A stretch of DNA of 64,000 nt from CBDFGQ01 sp965247295 (GTDB lineage: Bacteria; Chloroflexota; Dehalococcoidia; Lucifugimonadales; JAGWBF01). The DNA lies in NCBI GenBank assembly GCA_965247295.1, contig CBDFGQ010000003.1, positions 287,431-351,430 of the forward strand. The letters run 5' to 3'. Shown here in pieces: positions 25,894 through 35,234 of this stretch (its first letter is position 1; every line of letters starts with the position of its first letter). Made by a program: the position numbers and the translations under genes. The notes beneath the pieces are model-generated. The model ran no database searches. It saw nothing but the letters and a program-made list of their open reading frames with translations, and was not told where the DNA came from.

Positions 25894-26586
25894 TTACGGT
25901 TTTAGAGCCGCGAAACGTCTTTCCACGTTTCCTGTCACAAGCATGAAGCTGATAACAATCAACCAAACAAAAAAGGCCGCGCCTATCATGGGATGTACCA
26001 ACGTTGCTGAATCAATCCAAATGAATTGCATTGCCCCGCCAATTATGGCTGAAGCAGGTGAGACGCGCCTCAGGGTGGCTCCGGCTCTCCACTGGTAACG
26101 CGCTGCCACCAATAGTGCCAATCCTGCAATGGTGAACCCGATCTTGCCAGTCAGCCATCGCAGATGGTTTATGGTTTCAATTGAGTTTGTAATGGCGGGA
26201 TCAGATGCATCTGGTAAGGATAACGCAAGTGCAATAGCACAGGCTCCAGACACTGCTGAGAATGCACCAGATGCTGCGAAAGCATAGGGAACTAATGGCG
26301 TTCCAAGACGTTCACGAATTATCCATGTCTTCAACAGGAACCACGCTCCTACAGCCAATGTAATTCCGGAGATAAATCTGGCGGTTCCACTAGTTTCGTA
26401 CATCGGTTTATTGTCCGCGATCACCCGCAGAGACTCTAGCAAGGTGGGTTGATCTACGCCAGCCGAGATGCGCGCAAATACCATCAAAACAGTGGCCCCA
26501 GCGGTTATTAGTAGAAACATGCCAGCTCTGCGGGCTGCCACGTCAGGTCTTCGAATTGGGGCGCTTACGTCTTGTGGGTCGTGCAT
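25894..26586 (-). CDS. Multi-pass membrane protein of the iron operon
   Basis: 230 residues from the ATG at 26586, preceded by AAAGGAGATTGACCGA; the gene overlaps the 3' end of the HTTM gene. About six hydrophobic segments are visible (for example GMFLLITAGATVLMVFARI, FISGITLAVGAWFLL, IGFTIAGLALLVAARY, GAAFFVWLIVISFML). No known motif is recognised. It is the last gene of the imelysin-oxidoreductase-HTTM operon, so a role in the same membrane process is likely. Confidence 0.65.
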   Translation of the reverse strand: MHDPQDVSAPIRRPDVAARRAGMFLLITAGATVLMVFARISAGVDQPTLLESLRVIADNKPMYETSGTARFISGITLAVGAWFLLKTWIIRERLGTPLVPYAFAASGAFSAVSGACAIALALSLPDASDPAITNSIETINHLRWLTGKIGFTIAGLALLVAARYQWRAGATLRRVSPASAIIGGAMQFIWIDSATLVHPMIGAAFFVWLIVISFMLVTGNVERRFAALKP

Positions 26587-26600
26587 TCGGTCAATCTCCT

Positions 26601-28043
26601 TTAAGATTGAGATGGCGCATTTAGTATCCAATTCTTGGGACCGAACCCTGGATTTTGCTTAGCAAGGTCGACTTCGGGATCTATAAGACGAGCCGCTGGC
26701 CGCCCATTGAATGTGACGTATGCGTCAACCCGAACTTCCACTTCTTCATGTCCCCTAGCAATGAAGTCGTCTCGGATCATGTGTGCTGCGGCTAGAATCA
26801 TATCTGGCTGGTACGAAAAACGTTCCACTTGAGTAGGCATCAGGAAATCTTCTGGATGGACTAGTCGTTCTGTTTCCATACTCTGGCTCGTTACCCGGAA
26901 CTTTACGAGACCAGTCTTCTCCGTGACAAGAACTCTCCAGGAGAACCTGTAGCCTTCTTCTGTCCATCTCACGTTTCCAGGGTAAGCCAGATGCCTCATG
27001 GGAACCATCGCTTGTGCTGCAAAGAACAGGACTGCGAGTAGAAGAGCCAATCGCACCGGCCACGACAAAGATTGGGCGTTGGTTGAGGCCATGGAAATGG
27101 GAGGGGACGTAGAGGATTCTGAGCCATGTCCGCGTAGCCGTTGCAGGAGACGGGTGGGCCAATCAGGATCGAAGAAAAGAAGCGCTGCTCCGGTCATTAT
27201 CCAAGGAAACATGCCAATAGGAGGAAACAAAAGCCCAGTCGTCACGTGGAATATCACAAGTACCGCATAGGCGTACGGCCGAGTTTTCCTCCAAAGCAGC
27301 CATCCCACGATAGTCAGGTCGAAGAGCGCACCCCCCCAACTCATTGCATATGGAAGCCACGCTTCCCTCAGGAATGGGCCGATTAGCGGTGTGTCTGTGC
27401 TGTTATAAAGCCAGATACGAAGCGGCTCGGCGTGGAACAACCAGTCAGGGTTTAACTTGGCTATTCCAGCGAAAACATAGACCACGGCAACTTGGGTCCT
27501 AAGAATCCACAGTACGGCGCATGGGATAGTTGAACCGCCTGTAGAAGTGGACGATCTCTTTGAATCGAAGGACGCCTTGCGGTTCAAAGGCAAGAAAATC
27601 ATGAGGAAGCTTATCAGGCTGACAAAGTAGTAGTGATTAAGGTAGGTCGATTTGTCGATCAGCTCGACATAGGTGAAGAGCAGGAAGAAAGCGGCGATTG
27701 ACAGCCGGTACCGGTATCCCAAGGCCACGCAGAGACTCGCAAGCCCCAGTAGAGCGAAATGTACATACAAGCCCCACCCCGGCCACGCTTGAACCCATCT
27801 GAATCCGTAGTAAGTGAAGTGATGGATGGGGTCAATGTAAAGCTCTGAGACCCATCCGTTGGCGACGAAACGGATTACCGCCGCCACACCAAGAAGTCCT
27901 AGGATGATGCGGAAGGCAGCAGTAGAAGCAGGTGAGATAGGCTGTGAGCCAGCTTGAACAACCCTGTCAACCAGGTGCCTAGGTGCAAGCTCGGCCTGTT
28001 TTGCGCCTGCATGTATGCCGGGTAAAGCAATCGAAGTCAACAT
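26601..28043 (-). CDS. HTTM-domain membrane protein (vitamin-K carboxylase-like)
   Basis: 480 residues. The multi-pass N-terminal region has the HTTM pattern: FRIILGLLGVAAVIRF, then GLYVHFALLGLASLCVALGY, LINKS-like ELIDKSTYLNHYYFVSLIS, and RTQVAVVYVFAGIAKLNPDW. The C-terminal 150 residues are soluble. HTTM proteins are often found beside imelysin and di-haem oxidoreductase genes. It lies 6 nt after the imelysin gene. The biochemical role in this setting is not established. Confidence 0.8.
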   Translation of the reverse strand: MLTSIALPGIHAGAKQAELAPRHLVDRVVQAGSQPISPASTAAFRIILGLLGVAAVIRFVANGWVSELYIDPIHHFTYYGFRWVQAWPGWGLYVHFALLGLASLCVALGYRYRLSIAAFFLLFTYVELIDKSTYLNHYYFVSLISFLMIFLPLNRKASFDSKRSSTSTGGSTIPCAVLWILRTQVAVVYVFAGIAKLNPDWLFHAEPLRIWLYNSTDTPLIGPFLREAWLPYAMSWGGALFDLTIVGWLLWRKTRPYAYAVLVIFHVTTGLLFPPIGMFPWIMTGAALLFFDPDWPTRLLQRLRGHGSESSTSPPISMASTNAQSLSWPVRLALLLAVLFFAAQAMVPMRHLAYPGNVRWTEEGYRFSWRVLVTEKTGLVKFRVTSQSMETERLVHPEDFLMPTQVERFSYQPDMILAAAHMIRDDFIARGHEEVEVRVDAYVTFNGRPAARLIDPEVDLAKQNPGFGPKNWILNAPSQS

Positions 28044-28049
28044 AGACGG

Positions 28050-29138
28050 TCAGCGGAGACTATCGCCATCTGTGTCTGTAAATCCTATAGATACTCCTAG
28101 CAAGCTGACCACCTCAGTGGCGATCGTCCGTTGCAACTCCGATAGACTGTCGTACAGATCTTGAACCTGATGGGGGCGTTGGACTAAGGCCTCGCGCAAT
28201 GGCCCATCAACGGTGTCGATGGCTGCAATGGATGAGGTGAACTGACTTTGCATCCGTTCATCCGTTTCTTCAGAAAGGGGCGCTACCAGGTGCGAGATGC
28301 CCAGTCCCTCCTCCCCACGTCCTTGGTACACTGCTTGCATTCCGAGTATCTCGTTGCGCAAGTCTTCCAGACCGTTGTCGGCGACGGTGCCGGGAATAGC
28401 CGATAGGTCGACGTCCTCACCCCGAAGCCCCAACGCCGATGCCAATCTCATGTCGACTATTTCTCGTATGCGGAATACCTGGGTACGCACGACTTCTGAT
28501 AATGCCGAGCTCGCCAGGAGGGATGTACTCGATCGTTCTGTAAAGTAGTCTCGGTAGGCCGGCCGAGATCCCGTTCCATCTATCCATTCGGAAAGGATGG
28601 CGTCGGCCTCCTCTAGAGCAACCTCACTTAGCGCGATCAGGTAGGAACAACGGTAATCAGCGTCGCTCTGACTGTCCAAAACGTCCTGGCCAAAGAGAAC
28701 ATACTCAATGGCGCTTAGCCCTCGTTGAGTAGATGGCAGTACCTCACGGATGTCACCAGCAGAAACTGGAGGCGCCTCAGATAGGAGATCGTCGATCCCT
28801 TTGACATCAGTGGGATGCCAATCGAGAAGACTCTCGGAGCGGCGATCCATGACAGGCCCGAATCGCATTGCTCCAGATCTCATCCAAGATGCTCTGGCAT
28901 TGCGCCACGATAGTTCAGCTGCCTCCTGAGAGAACATGTTCGGCTCGTCACACAGCGTTTCTATGTCTTGATGCAATCTGGCCATATCCTGAGCAACATT
29001 CTGGTAGGCGGGGACGATTACTTCATCGGTCAGGCTAGTTAAAACTTCCTTATCGGTGGGTACATCCGCTGTACATCCCACCAAGAATAGGATCATGGCG
29101 CCTACGAACAATGCGCTCCGAGCAGAGACACGCGCCAA
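28050..29138 (-). CDS. Imelysin-like lipoprotein, motif-altered
   Basis: 362 residues. The signal has lipobox-like FLVGC near residue 22. Imelysin-fold segments are visible: SWRNARASWMRSGAMRFGP and TQRGLSAIEYVLFGQDVL. The GxHxxE motif of imelysins is here GLSAIE, so the His is replaced by Ser. This may mean a structural, non-metal-binding partner of the second imelysin at 30570. It begins directly after the di-haem oxidoreductase gene (stop 29139). Confidence 0.75.
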   Translation of the reverse strand: MARVSARSALFVGAMILFLVGCTADVPTDKEVLTSLTDEVIVPAYQNVAQDMARLHQDIETLCDEPNMFSQEAAELSWRNARASWMRSGAMRFGPVMDRRSESLLDWHPTDVKGIDDLLSEAPPVSAGDIREVLPSTQRGLSAIEYVLFGQDVLDSQSDADYRCSYLIALSEVALEEADAILSEWIDGTGSRPAYRDYFTERSSTSLLASSALSEVVRTQVFRIREIVDMRLASALGLRGEDVDLSAIPGTVADNGLEDLRNEILGMQAVYQGRGEEGLGISHLVAPLSEETDERMQSQFTSSIAAIDTVDGPLREALVQRPHQVQDLYDSLSELQRTIATEVVSLLGVSIGFTDTDGDSLR

Positions 29139-30563
29139 CTAAAGCGACTCCAAGAATCTGATTAATGCTTCTCGTTCTTCCGCGGTCAGGCTCATAAAGT
29201 GTTGCCTGGATTCGTCGGCTTCGCCGCCATGCCATAGAATGGCTTCTTCAAGGCTGCGAGCGCGGCCATCGTGAAGGAACATCGTATGGCCATTCACAGT
29301 CTCGACAAGACCTATGCCCCAGAGCGGCGGAGTACGCCACTCGGTGCCCGATGCTTCGCCATCGGGACGATTATCCGCGAGCCCTGCTCCCATGTCGTGG
29401 AGTAGAAGGTCCGTGTAGGGGAAGATCACCTGATTCCTGAGAGGCTCAATCGGATATGTGCCACTAGTTTCATGGCGAGTGGTATGGCACATCGCGCACT
29501 GAGACTGGACGAACAGTCGAGCTCCTTGCTGCACGTCCTTGTCTTCCGTGTTGCGCATGGCGGGAACAGCCAACGTCTGTAGATATATGGTTACCTTCTC
29601 CAGTCGACTATCCGGGATCTCGGGAGACCCCCCATCGTGAGCACTACGACACTCCTCTTGGCTATCCGGGCAATTCTCATCAGGAAACAGGCTGGATGTG
29701 ATGCCGATATCTCCCAAGAAGGCACTTGCAGCTTGCTGTTCGACAGTGGGTTGATTCGCCTTCCATCCAAACCGGCCTAGCATCAACATCCCGTCACGGA
29801 TTCGCCAAACGTAGTTCGGACGGCCAGAAATACCATCACCATCGGCATCGCCTGGGTCAGCCAGGCCCAATATCCGCTCCTCAGGTATCGCTTCCAGTAG
29901 CCCCATCCCTATGGTGACAGGTGCTATGCGCGGCGAGATTTGAACGGTGGAATCAAGGGGTCCGAAGGCGAGATCCTCAATGCGATAGGCTGGCCGCCGC
30001 AAGCTGTAAGTCGTGCCGTCCGGATATTGACCTGGCATCTCCTCGTAGATGATCAATATACGCCCTTCAACAGGCACTCCGAGGATGGACCGGTCCTGCA
30101 ACTGCGCACCGTAGGTAGGCTCATCAACTGAGCCATCCTCGTCGGGGATACTAAGCCGGATTAGCAGACCGCGCTCTGGGTCGGTGGGATCATCAGGAGG
30201 TTTTCCTCGACCATCATGGCTATGGCAGGAAGAGCAGGACAAAGCATTATGGGTGGGGCCGAGTCCGTCTCTTGCTTCCGTGCTGGAGGGTGCAGCGACC
30301 CAATTCTGATTGAAGAAGCTGTCACCGATTTCGAATATACGTCGAAGGTCATTGGGTAAGTTTCTGGCGGAAAGTTCGAAGGCGTTGCCGCCGGCGCTAA
30401 ATGCTGTGGTCTCTCCTCCAAGCATGAGATTGTAGACTTCACTGAGGTCGATTTCATCGTTGTTATCCTGGCACGCTACAATGGCAACAGGCGCAGCTAC
30501 CAGCAGCAAGATTGCGACCAGCAGCTGCGCCCATGTCTTGGCCAGAAACTTGAATGGACGCAT
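29139..30563 (-). CDS. Di-haem oxidoreductase-like protein (DHOR, DUF1111)
   Basis: 474 residues with an N-terminal signal (LLVAILLLVAAPVAIVAC). Two haem c sites are seen: CSSCH near residue 111 and CAMCH near residue 357. Between them lie GDADGDGISGRPNYVW and FGWKANQPTVEQQ, hallmarks of the so-called thiol oxidoreductase family, and HDGRARSLEEAILWHGGEA near the end. It acts outside the cytoplasmic membrane as an electron-transfer or peroxidase-like enzyme. It lies between two imelysin genes, an arrangement linked with iron uptake in other bacteria. Confidence 0.85.
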   Translation of the reverse strand: MRPFKFLAKTWAQLLVAILLLVAAPVAIVACQDNNDEIDLSEVYNLMLGGETTAFSAGGNAFELSARNLPNDLRRIFEIGDSFFNQNWVAAPSSTEARDGLGPTHNALSCSSCHSHDGRGKPPDDPTDPERGLLIRLSIPDEDGSVDEPTYGAQLQDRSILGVPVEGRILIIYEEMPGQYPDGTTYSLRRPAYRIEDLAFGPLDSTVQISPRIAPVTIGMGLLEAIPEERILGLADPGDADGDGISGRPNYVWRIRDGMLMLGRFGWKANQPTVEQQAASAFLGDIGITSSLFPDENCPDSQEECRSAHDGGSPEIPDSRLEKVTIYLQTLAVPAMRNTEDKDVQQGARLFVQSQCAMCHTTRHETSGTYPIEPLRNQVIFPYTDLLLHDMGAGLADNRPDGEASGTEWRTPPLWGIGLVETVNGHTMFLHDGRARSLEEAILWHGGEADESRQHFMSLTAEEREALIRFLESL

Positions 30564-30569
30564 ATGATC

Positions 30570-31718
30570 TTAACTAACGCTAATGGTAATCCCCACTATT
30601 TGGGCAGCGCTGACGATCGTATCGGTCTGGTTTTCCAAGGCAACGATGGTATCGAGGACTGCCCGCCGACCCTGGTCAGAATCTGCTATGCCCTGTGCCA
30701 CGAGGTTATCGAAAGGAGATGGAATGGACCTAGCTAGGGTGACGGAGCGATTGATCTCATCTGCCAGGGAGTCTGCGAGAGCCTCGTCCTCGATTGCAAT
30801 CAGATCGTATATACCGGGCCCGGAAACGTCCCCGTATTGCCCCAGATAAACGCGCTGGACGCCGAGAGCGTTGGCTACTATGTCCGCCGTTGTATTATCG
30901 GAGAAGCAGGAGTGCTCGTCCTCCTGAGATCGCTCCTCATAGGCGACGGTCATACGCTCTCCCGCAAGCTCGCCTCGGCTCATCTCTCCGATGCCGGTGA
31001 TTATGTCGGTGATGGCTTCGTCAGAGTCCTTAGCTATGAATTGTGCCCGGTAGTTATTTTGACCAGGGGCCCAGGCATCCACCATCTGCTGCAGATGAGT
31101 CAGCAGAAGGTCTGAAGCGACAGCGAGATAGGTGCTTCGGCGATCGGCGTTGGCGCTAACCGTGTAGTCCTCTATGGAACGGTAGCCTGGACCATCTGGG
31201 TTGAGGTCCTGACCCCACAGAAGGAACTCGATGGCGTGCCATCCCGTTGAGACGTTCTCCTCCCCACCCTCTTCGTTTAGAGATACCAGAAGCTCGGCGT
31301 CAATTGCAGGGAATGTTTCTGGATCATTGATGATTCCAGCGTTGGAGTTACCCTCCACGTAGTCAATGTAGGATTCATCCAAAGGCCACGCGTTGATGAG
31401 CCCCTCGGGGCCATCCTCTTCGTTGTCAATGGGACCCTCGTAGAAGCGATAGATTTCTGTGACACCGTAATCGTCTCTAGCGCGCAGCCAAGCACGTTTG
31501 GCAGCATCCAGCCGTGGTTGTGATGGAGCGGCTAGGAATCTGTCTATAGCAGCGTCCAGTGCCATCGCGGATGTAAGGCTTCGAACGTATGATGAATGAG
31601 CTCCATCTGCATAGTTTTCAACGACAGCTTTTTTCAGGTCACCGCTGTCACCGCCATCGCCACATGCAGCGAGTGCTAGAATGGGTACGATCAATAGAAC
31701 CAGTGTAAACTTAAGCAT
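30570..31718 (-). CDS. Imelysin-family lipoprotein (M75-like), motif intact
   Basis: 382 residues. Lipoprotein signal with lipobox LALAAC near residue 19. The imelysin motif GxHxxE is intact as GWHAIEFLLWGQDLN (about residue 158). Other family features are KRAWLRARDDYGVTEIYRFYEGPID and TLARSIPSPFDNL near the C-terminus. Imelysins (IrpA, EfeO relatives) bind iron at the cell surface. It is the first gene of the operon; the start is preceded by GGAGAGGCAAAC. Confidence 0.88.
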   Translation of the reverse strand: MLKFTLVLLIVPILALAACGDGGDSGDLKKAVVENYADGAHSSYVRSLTSAMALDAAIDRFLAAPSQPRLDAAKRAWLRARDDYGVTEIYRFYEGPIDNEEDGPEGLINAWPLDESYIDYVEGNSNAGIINDPETFPAIDAELLVSLNEEGGEENVSTGWHAIEFLLWGQDLNPDGPGYRSIEDYTVSANADRRSTYLAVASDLLLTHLQQMVDAWAPGQNNYRAQFIAKDSDEAITDIITGIGEMSRGELAGERMTVAYEERSQEDEHSCFSDNTTADIVANALGVQRVYLGQYGDVSGPGIYDLIAIEDEALADSLADEINRSVTLARSIPSPFDNLVAQGIADSDQGRRAVLDTIVALENQTDTIVSAAQIVGITISVS

Positions 31719-32426
31719 GTTTGCCTCTCCATATCCTTGATGATTTTGAGTGATTCTTAAACCGGACTACCAGCGGGATCCCAAATCACACCCTCACCTT
31801 CGCCTCCATTGAAGAAGAGTGAAGCCGCACCTCATAGCCGCCGAACTCCGGATGCCCGACTATGAAATCGGCCCTTGGCCCAGAGTGAGCTGCCTTGAAT
31901 GCCTCACTGCGGGTCCACTAATGATGTGCCTCCTTGGATTCCAAGTGTGTAACGACCAGGTATTCGTCGCAATCGGCGTCGGTCTCTTTCCTCCACAACT
32001 TATCGTCTCCTCCGTCATGTTGCTCCATGTGTTGATGTCGAGGCGACCTCCATTTATGGCCAGAGCTCCTTTTCACACATTGCCTCGTAAGATGGATACA
32101 CCATACGAACAAAAATGGTATGTATATACTATTAATTTTTAGTAGTATATACATTTCTCCTAAAAGTGTCAACACTTACTGCCTGACTGAGTATAGCCTG
32201 TTATCTATACTGGTTAGAGGCTAAGAAGCACACCTGCTGCCGAGGTCATGGGGGCGTCTTGATGACCATGGTTGCTGGCGTCGGACTCGGCGGGCCTACC
32301 TTAGCCCTACCCTACAGTTACGGGCCTATGCCCGCGCCTCCGGCTCATAGGCAGTGAACTCCGCACATGTAGGCCAGATCTGTGTGCCCACCGGCTTCTC
32401 GGCCTTGTGTCGTGGTCGTGGCCCAT
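31719..32426. other. Upstream region of the iron operon
   Basis: About 700 bp without a convincing gene. A minus-strand frame at 31918-32175 has an acidic C-terminal part (MEQHDGGDDKLWRKETDADC), but nothing supports it. An AT-rich palindrome lies at 32121. The left end of element copy 2 begins at 32427. Confidence 0.4.
32121..32153. promoter_or_regulatory. Perfect AT-rich palindrome, candidate operator
   Basis: TGTATATACTA (32121-32131), 11-nt spacer, TAGTATATACA (32143-32153): 11 of 11 bases pair. It is about 400 bp upstream of the first imelysin gene and about 270 bp from element copy 2. It could bind a dimeric metal-responsive repressor controlling the iron operon. Confidence 0.55.
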
Positions 32427-32510
32427 ACCACAAAACCGGTGTGAAAACAATGGCTTGCAAGGCATTACATACGCCGATTTTCCCCTCCAAAATGGAATGT
32501 TGGAGCACTG
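32427..32510 (+). repeat. Conserved element end, L2
   Basis: ACCACAAAACC, 9 bases, ACAATGGCTTGCA, AGGCATTACATA, then CTCCAA-N9-TTGGAG. The TTACATACGCCGATTTTCC segment is identical in L1. It lies upstream of the TTG start at 32530. Confidence 0.7.
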
Positions 32511-32529
32511 AGCAAGCTGGAGCATCCGA

Positions 32530-34551
32530 TTGGTAACCACGAATCCACGAGCTCCAAAACTGAACGGCGCGCTACATGCCGGCCCGCACCTTGAGAGAGC
32601 GGTCCGGGACTACGTGCGCGCCTACGCGTCGCTGCATGGACGGCGGATGGCAGCCAAGGACCTCGGCGTGTCCCGCCACACCCTCTGGCGATTCCTTGAA
32701 CGGGGCCACATGGGACGCGCCGTGCCCGATGCCGTCCTGAGCTCCGTCGGCGGGAACACAGCGGCGCTTGAGGCGGCCACGCTGGAAATCATCATCGATT
32801 TAAGGGGTTGGCAGCCGGACCCTGCACTGCGTCCCCTGCGCGAGAGTCTCGAGGAAGCGCTCCTATCGCTGTGCGCCACAACCCTGGCCACGGTGGACGA
32901 GCTGTCCCGCTTCGGGCGCGTTCCGGCCTCCACGCTCCGAGACCGGCTGAAGAAGCTGACCGAGCGGGGCCTCGCGGACTCCGTGCCGCACCACCTGACC
33001 GTCCTGGGGACTCGCCCGCAGCGCCAGTACTTCCCCACGAAGATGGGCGTGACCGCCGCAGGCGCAGCCACCGAGGGACGGGCGCACATGCTGCGGGCCT
33101 ACCCTGTGTCGAAGCAGTGGTTCCGCCTACTGAGCGAGCGGCTTGACGCCGTGGTCGTGCTCTACCGTGTCGCCGCCATGGTCGCCGACGCCGACCCGCA
33201 CGACGACCCCGTGCGCGTGGACCACTACCGCCACGGCCCCTACGACATGCTAATCACCCTCTCCGGGGGCCGCTCTGTTGGAATCCTGCGCCAGGGACCG
33301 GCGCTGCCCACATCCAGACTCCGCTACCGGCTCAGGAGCATCGAGCGGCTGGAGAGCAGCGACAGGCCCTTCGTCACCCTGATACTAACCCACGCAGACC
33401 AGGCCACCCGCAGGGCTATCCGCTCCCTGGGCGACCCGTCAGAGCACCGGAGGACCTTCGTGGCAACGGAAGGGGAGCTTCTGGCCGGAGACCACAAAGG
33501 AGTCGCCTGGCAGCAGTGCGGGAGCGGCCTCGGCGACGACCCTCCCGTTCGGGTCTCCCCGGACGCCAGCCTGACCGGCATCCTGGCATGGATGGAGCGC
33601 CTGCTCGACTCGTCCTACCCCTTCCTCCGCGACAGACCCAAGCCAAATCGCAGCGCCCTCTATCCCTCTGGGGTGCAGGCCGCCATGCCGGAGCCCGCTG
33701 AGCAACTCAAACCGGCCCTCTCGGTGCAGCTGACCAGTGCAGACAAGGACGCCCTCGACCTGCTGGCTGCCTGGCCTCTGTGCACCCGTGAGCAGCTCGC
33801 AGGACTGATGGGCGGCGTCACCCTGCGCCGGGTCAACCAGGTGCTCCGTTCGCTGGCCCAACACGGCCTGATCCGATCCGACGAGCCTCTGCACATGCTC
33901 ACCGATGAGGGGCTGACGTACCTTGCCCGCAGGGACCGGGCTGCCGTGGGGCTCACCCTCGACCGGTGGAGCGCCGAACCCGCGTACTCGAACTCTGATA
34001 TTTACGCCGGGACCGCCGTGCGTGCCCTTGCATCACAGATGCGTCACCACGCCGGCGTCATCGACTTCGCCGCCGGCCTGTCCGCCGAGGTCGCCCGCTC
34101 CCCGGACCACGACCTGTTTGACCTGCTGCCCACGTCCCGCTCCAGCATCGGCTACCGCTACGACTGGACCACCTACGTGATTCATCCCGACGCCTCTTTC
34201 ACCCTGGACTACAAAGGACGATGGCGTCCGTACCTGCTGGAGTTCGAGCGACGGGCCACGACGCCGAAGCGCGCTCGCTCCCGCCTGAAGTCCTATCGAC
34301 GCTACTTCGACAGTGGATGGGCTGAGCGAGACCACGCGAGACGCCTGCCCCGGGTGCTCTTCGTCTTCGAGTCCTCCGGCAGCGAGAACGCATTCCTCGA
34401 CGTCGCCGACACGGTGAAGGGGGTACCCATCATCACATCCAACGCAGAGACCCTCGCCGAACGTGGCATCCTGGGCGACGCATGGATTCTGCCGCCGCCG
34501 CACTCCTTGGACAGGAGGCCCTTGTCCGAGTTGTACCCAGTTGCACAATGA
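32530..34551 (+). CDS. Replication-relaxation-like protein, left-arm type (copy 2)
   Basis: 673 residues from a TTG start with GGAG 7 nt upstream, as in copy 1. It carries the same HTH (AAKDLGVSRHTLWRFLERG), winged helices and C-terminal YLLEFERRATTPKRARSRLK segment. It is collinear with the copy 1 protein, with mostly conservative replacements and a divergent C-terminal 25 residues. The frame is intact. The gene reads inward from the left end and is followed by the same terminator hairpin. Confidence 0.7.
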   Translation: MVTTNPRAPKLNGALHAGPHLERAVRDYVRAYASLHGRRMAAKDLGVSRHTLWRFLERGHMGRAVPDAVLSSVGGNTAALEAATLEIIIDLRGWQPDPALRPLRESLEEALLSLCATTLATVDELSRFGRVPASTLRDRLKKLTERGLADSVPHHLTVLGTRPQRQYFPTKMGVTAAGAATEGRAHMLRAYPVSKQWFRLLSERLDAVVVLYRVAAMVADADPHDDPVRVDHYRHGPYDMLITLSGGRSVGILRQGPALPTSRLRYRLRSIERLESSDRPFVTLILTHADQATRRAIRSLGDPSEHRRTFVATEGELLAGDHKGVAWQQCGSGLGDDPPVRVSPDASLTGILAWMERLLDSSYPFLRDRPKPNRSALYPSGVQAAMPEPAEQLKPALSVQLTSADKDALDLLAAWPLCTREQLAGLMGGVTLRRVNQVLRSLAQHGLIRSDEPLHMLTDEGLTYLARRDRAAVGLTLDRWSAEPAYSNSDIYAGTAVRALASQMRHHAGVIDFAAGLSAEVARSPDHDLFDLLPTSRSSIGYRYDWTTYVIHPDASFTLDYKGRWRPYLLEFERRATTPKRARSRLKSYRRYFDSGWAERDHARRLPRVLFVFESSGSENAFLDVADTVKGVPIITSNAETLAERGILGDAWILPPPHSLDRRPLSELYPVAQ

Positions 34552-34950
34552 CAAAATGTCCACTCTCGCCGTCCCCACCACTTCCTGTAGGGGCTGTCCC
34601 AGCATGGCTGCTGGGACCATTTTCCGACAACTTGCAACCCCTCATGCCTCTTACGCCCTCCCGATTACAACTTGGTGCAGAGTTGATACGTCAGGGCAGG
34701 CCCTGTCCACCGCACAATCCTCTCGCATCTCAGCTTTGGCTCGTAGCGACACCAGCGTTACCGAAGACCTTGCTGACCAGCCCCATGATGGCCACTGGAG
34801 CATGTTCCAACGCCGGTCCCAGTCCGTTCCCACAACTTCCTATAGGGGGACAAAAGGGCATCCCGCCACCTACCGTGTCAGCCCCCAACAGGTCGAAACG
34901 TGACAATTGTTGCAGAGCCCGAACCCCGCGGAGACTCCACCCCATTGGGG
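34552..34950. other. Conserved non-coding block of the left arm (copy 2)
   Basis: Aligns with 10307-10734. TTCCTGTAGGGG is at about 34583 and TTCCTATAGGGG at about 34840; the second ATTGTTGCAG is at about 34906, while the first copy is altered to ACTTGGTGCAG. CAGCTTTGGCTCGTAGC is conserved. No gene is supported. Confidence 0.55.
34596..34617 (+). terminator. Hairpin terminator (copy 2)
   Basis: Same 9-bp stem GTCCCAGCA / TGCTGGGAC and TGGC loop, followed by CATTTT, as at 10345. Confidence 0.7.
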
Positions 34951-34995
34951 TTGCGGGCTAGTGTCATGATAGTGTATAGTAAGACATTACACTAT
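34951..34995 (+). promoter_or_regulatory. Promoter with dyad operator for RHH-recombinase (copy 2)
   Basis: TTGCGG (34951), 18 bp, TATAGT (34975). A dyad ATAGTGTA (34969-34976) / TACACTAT (34988-34995) overlaps the -10 box. The dyad sequence differs from copy 1, in line with the diverged RHH protein. Confidence 0.6.
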
Positions 34996-35012
34996 AACAG
35001 GAGACTGAAGAA

Positions 35013-35234
35013 GTGACCACCTCCAGACGATCCAAGACCATCACCTTCTCCCTGCCGCCGGAGATGGAGGCGCAGGTGCGGCAGGTGATGAAGGAGGACG
35101 ACCTCTCCGTGAGCGAGCTGCTCCGGCAGGGGATTCGCCTGTTCATGGAGGAGCGGGAGTGGCGCAGACGGGAGCGGCTGGAACGGCTGCGCTCCCGCCA
35201 GGACGAACAGGAAGACACAGGGAGGAGAGACTGA
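35013..35234 (+). CDS. CopG-like ribbon-helix-helix protein (copy 2)
   Basis: 73 residues from a GTG start with AGGAGACTGAAGAA upstream. SKTITFSLPPEMEAQVRQVM and LSVSELLRQGIRLFMEER form the ribbon-helix-helix; the tail is charged. The stop overlaps the recombinase start (TGATG). Both DNA-contact residues and the promoter dyad differ from copy 1, so the two copies may have separate regulation. Confidence 0.8.
   Translation: MTTSRRSKTITFSLPPEMEAQVRQVMKEDDLSVSELLRQGIRLFMEEREWRRRERLERLRSRQDEQEDTGRRD

Noticed and set aside
31918..32175. 85-residue minus-strand ORF upstream of the imelysin gene
   Set aside because: It runs through the AT-rich palindrome and has no family resemblance; the apparent ribosome binding site is part of the palindrome region.
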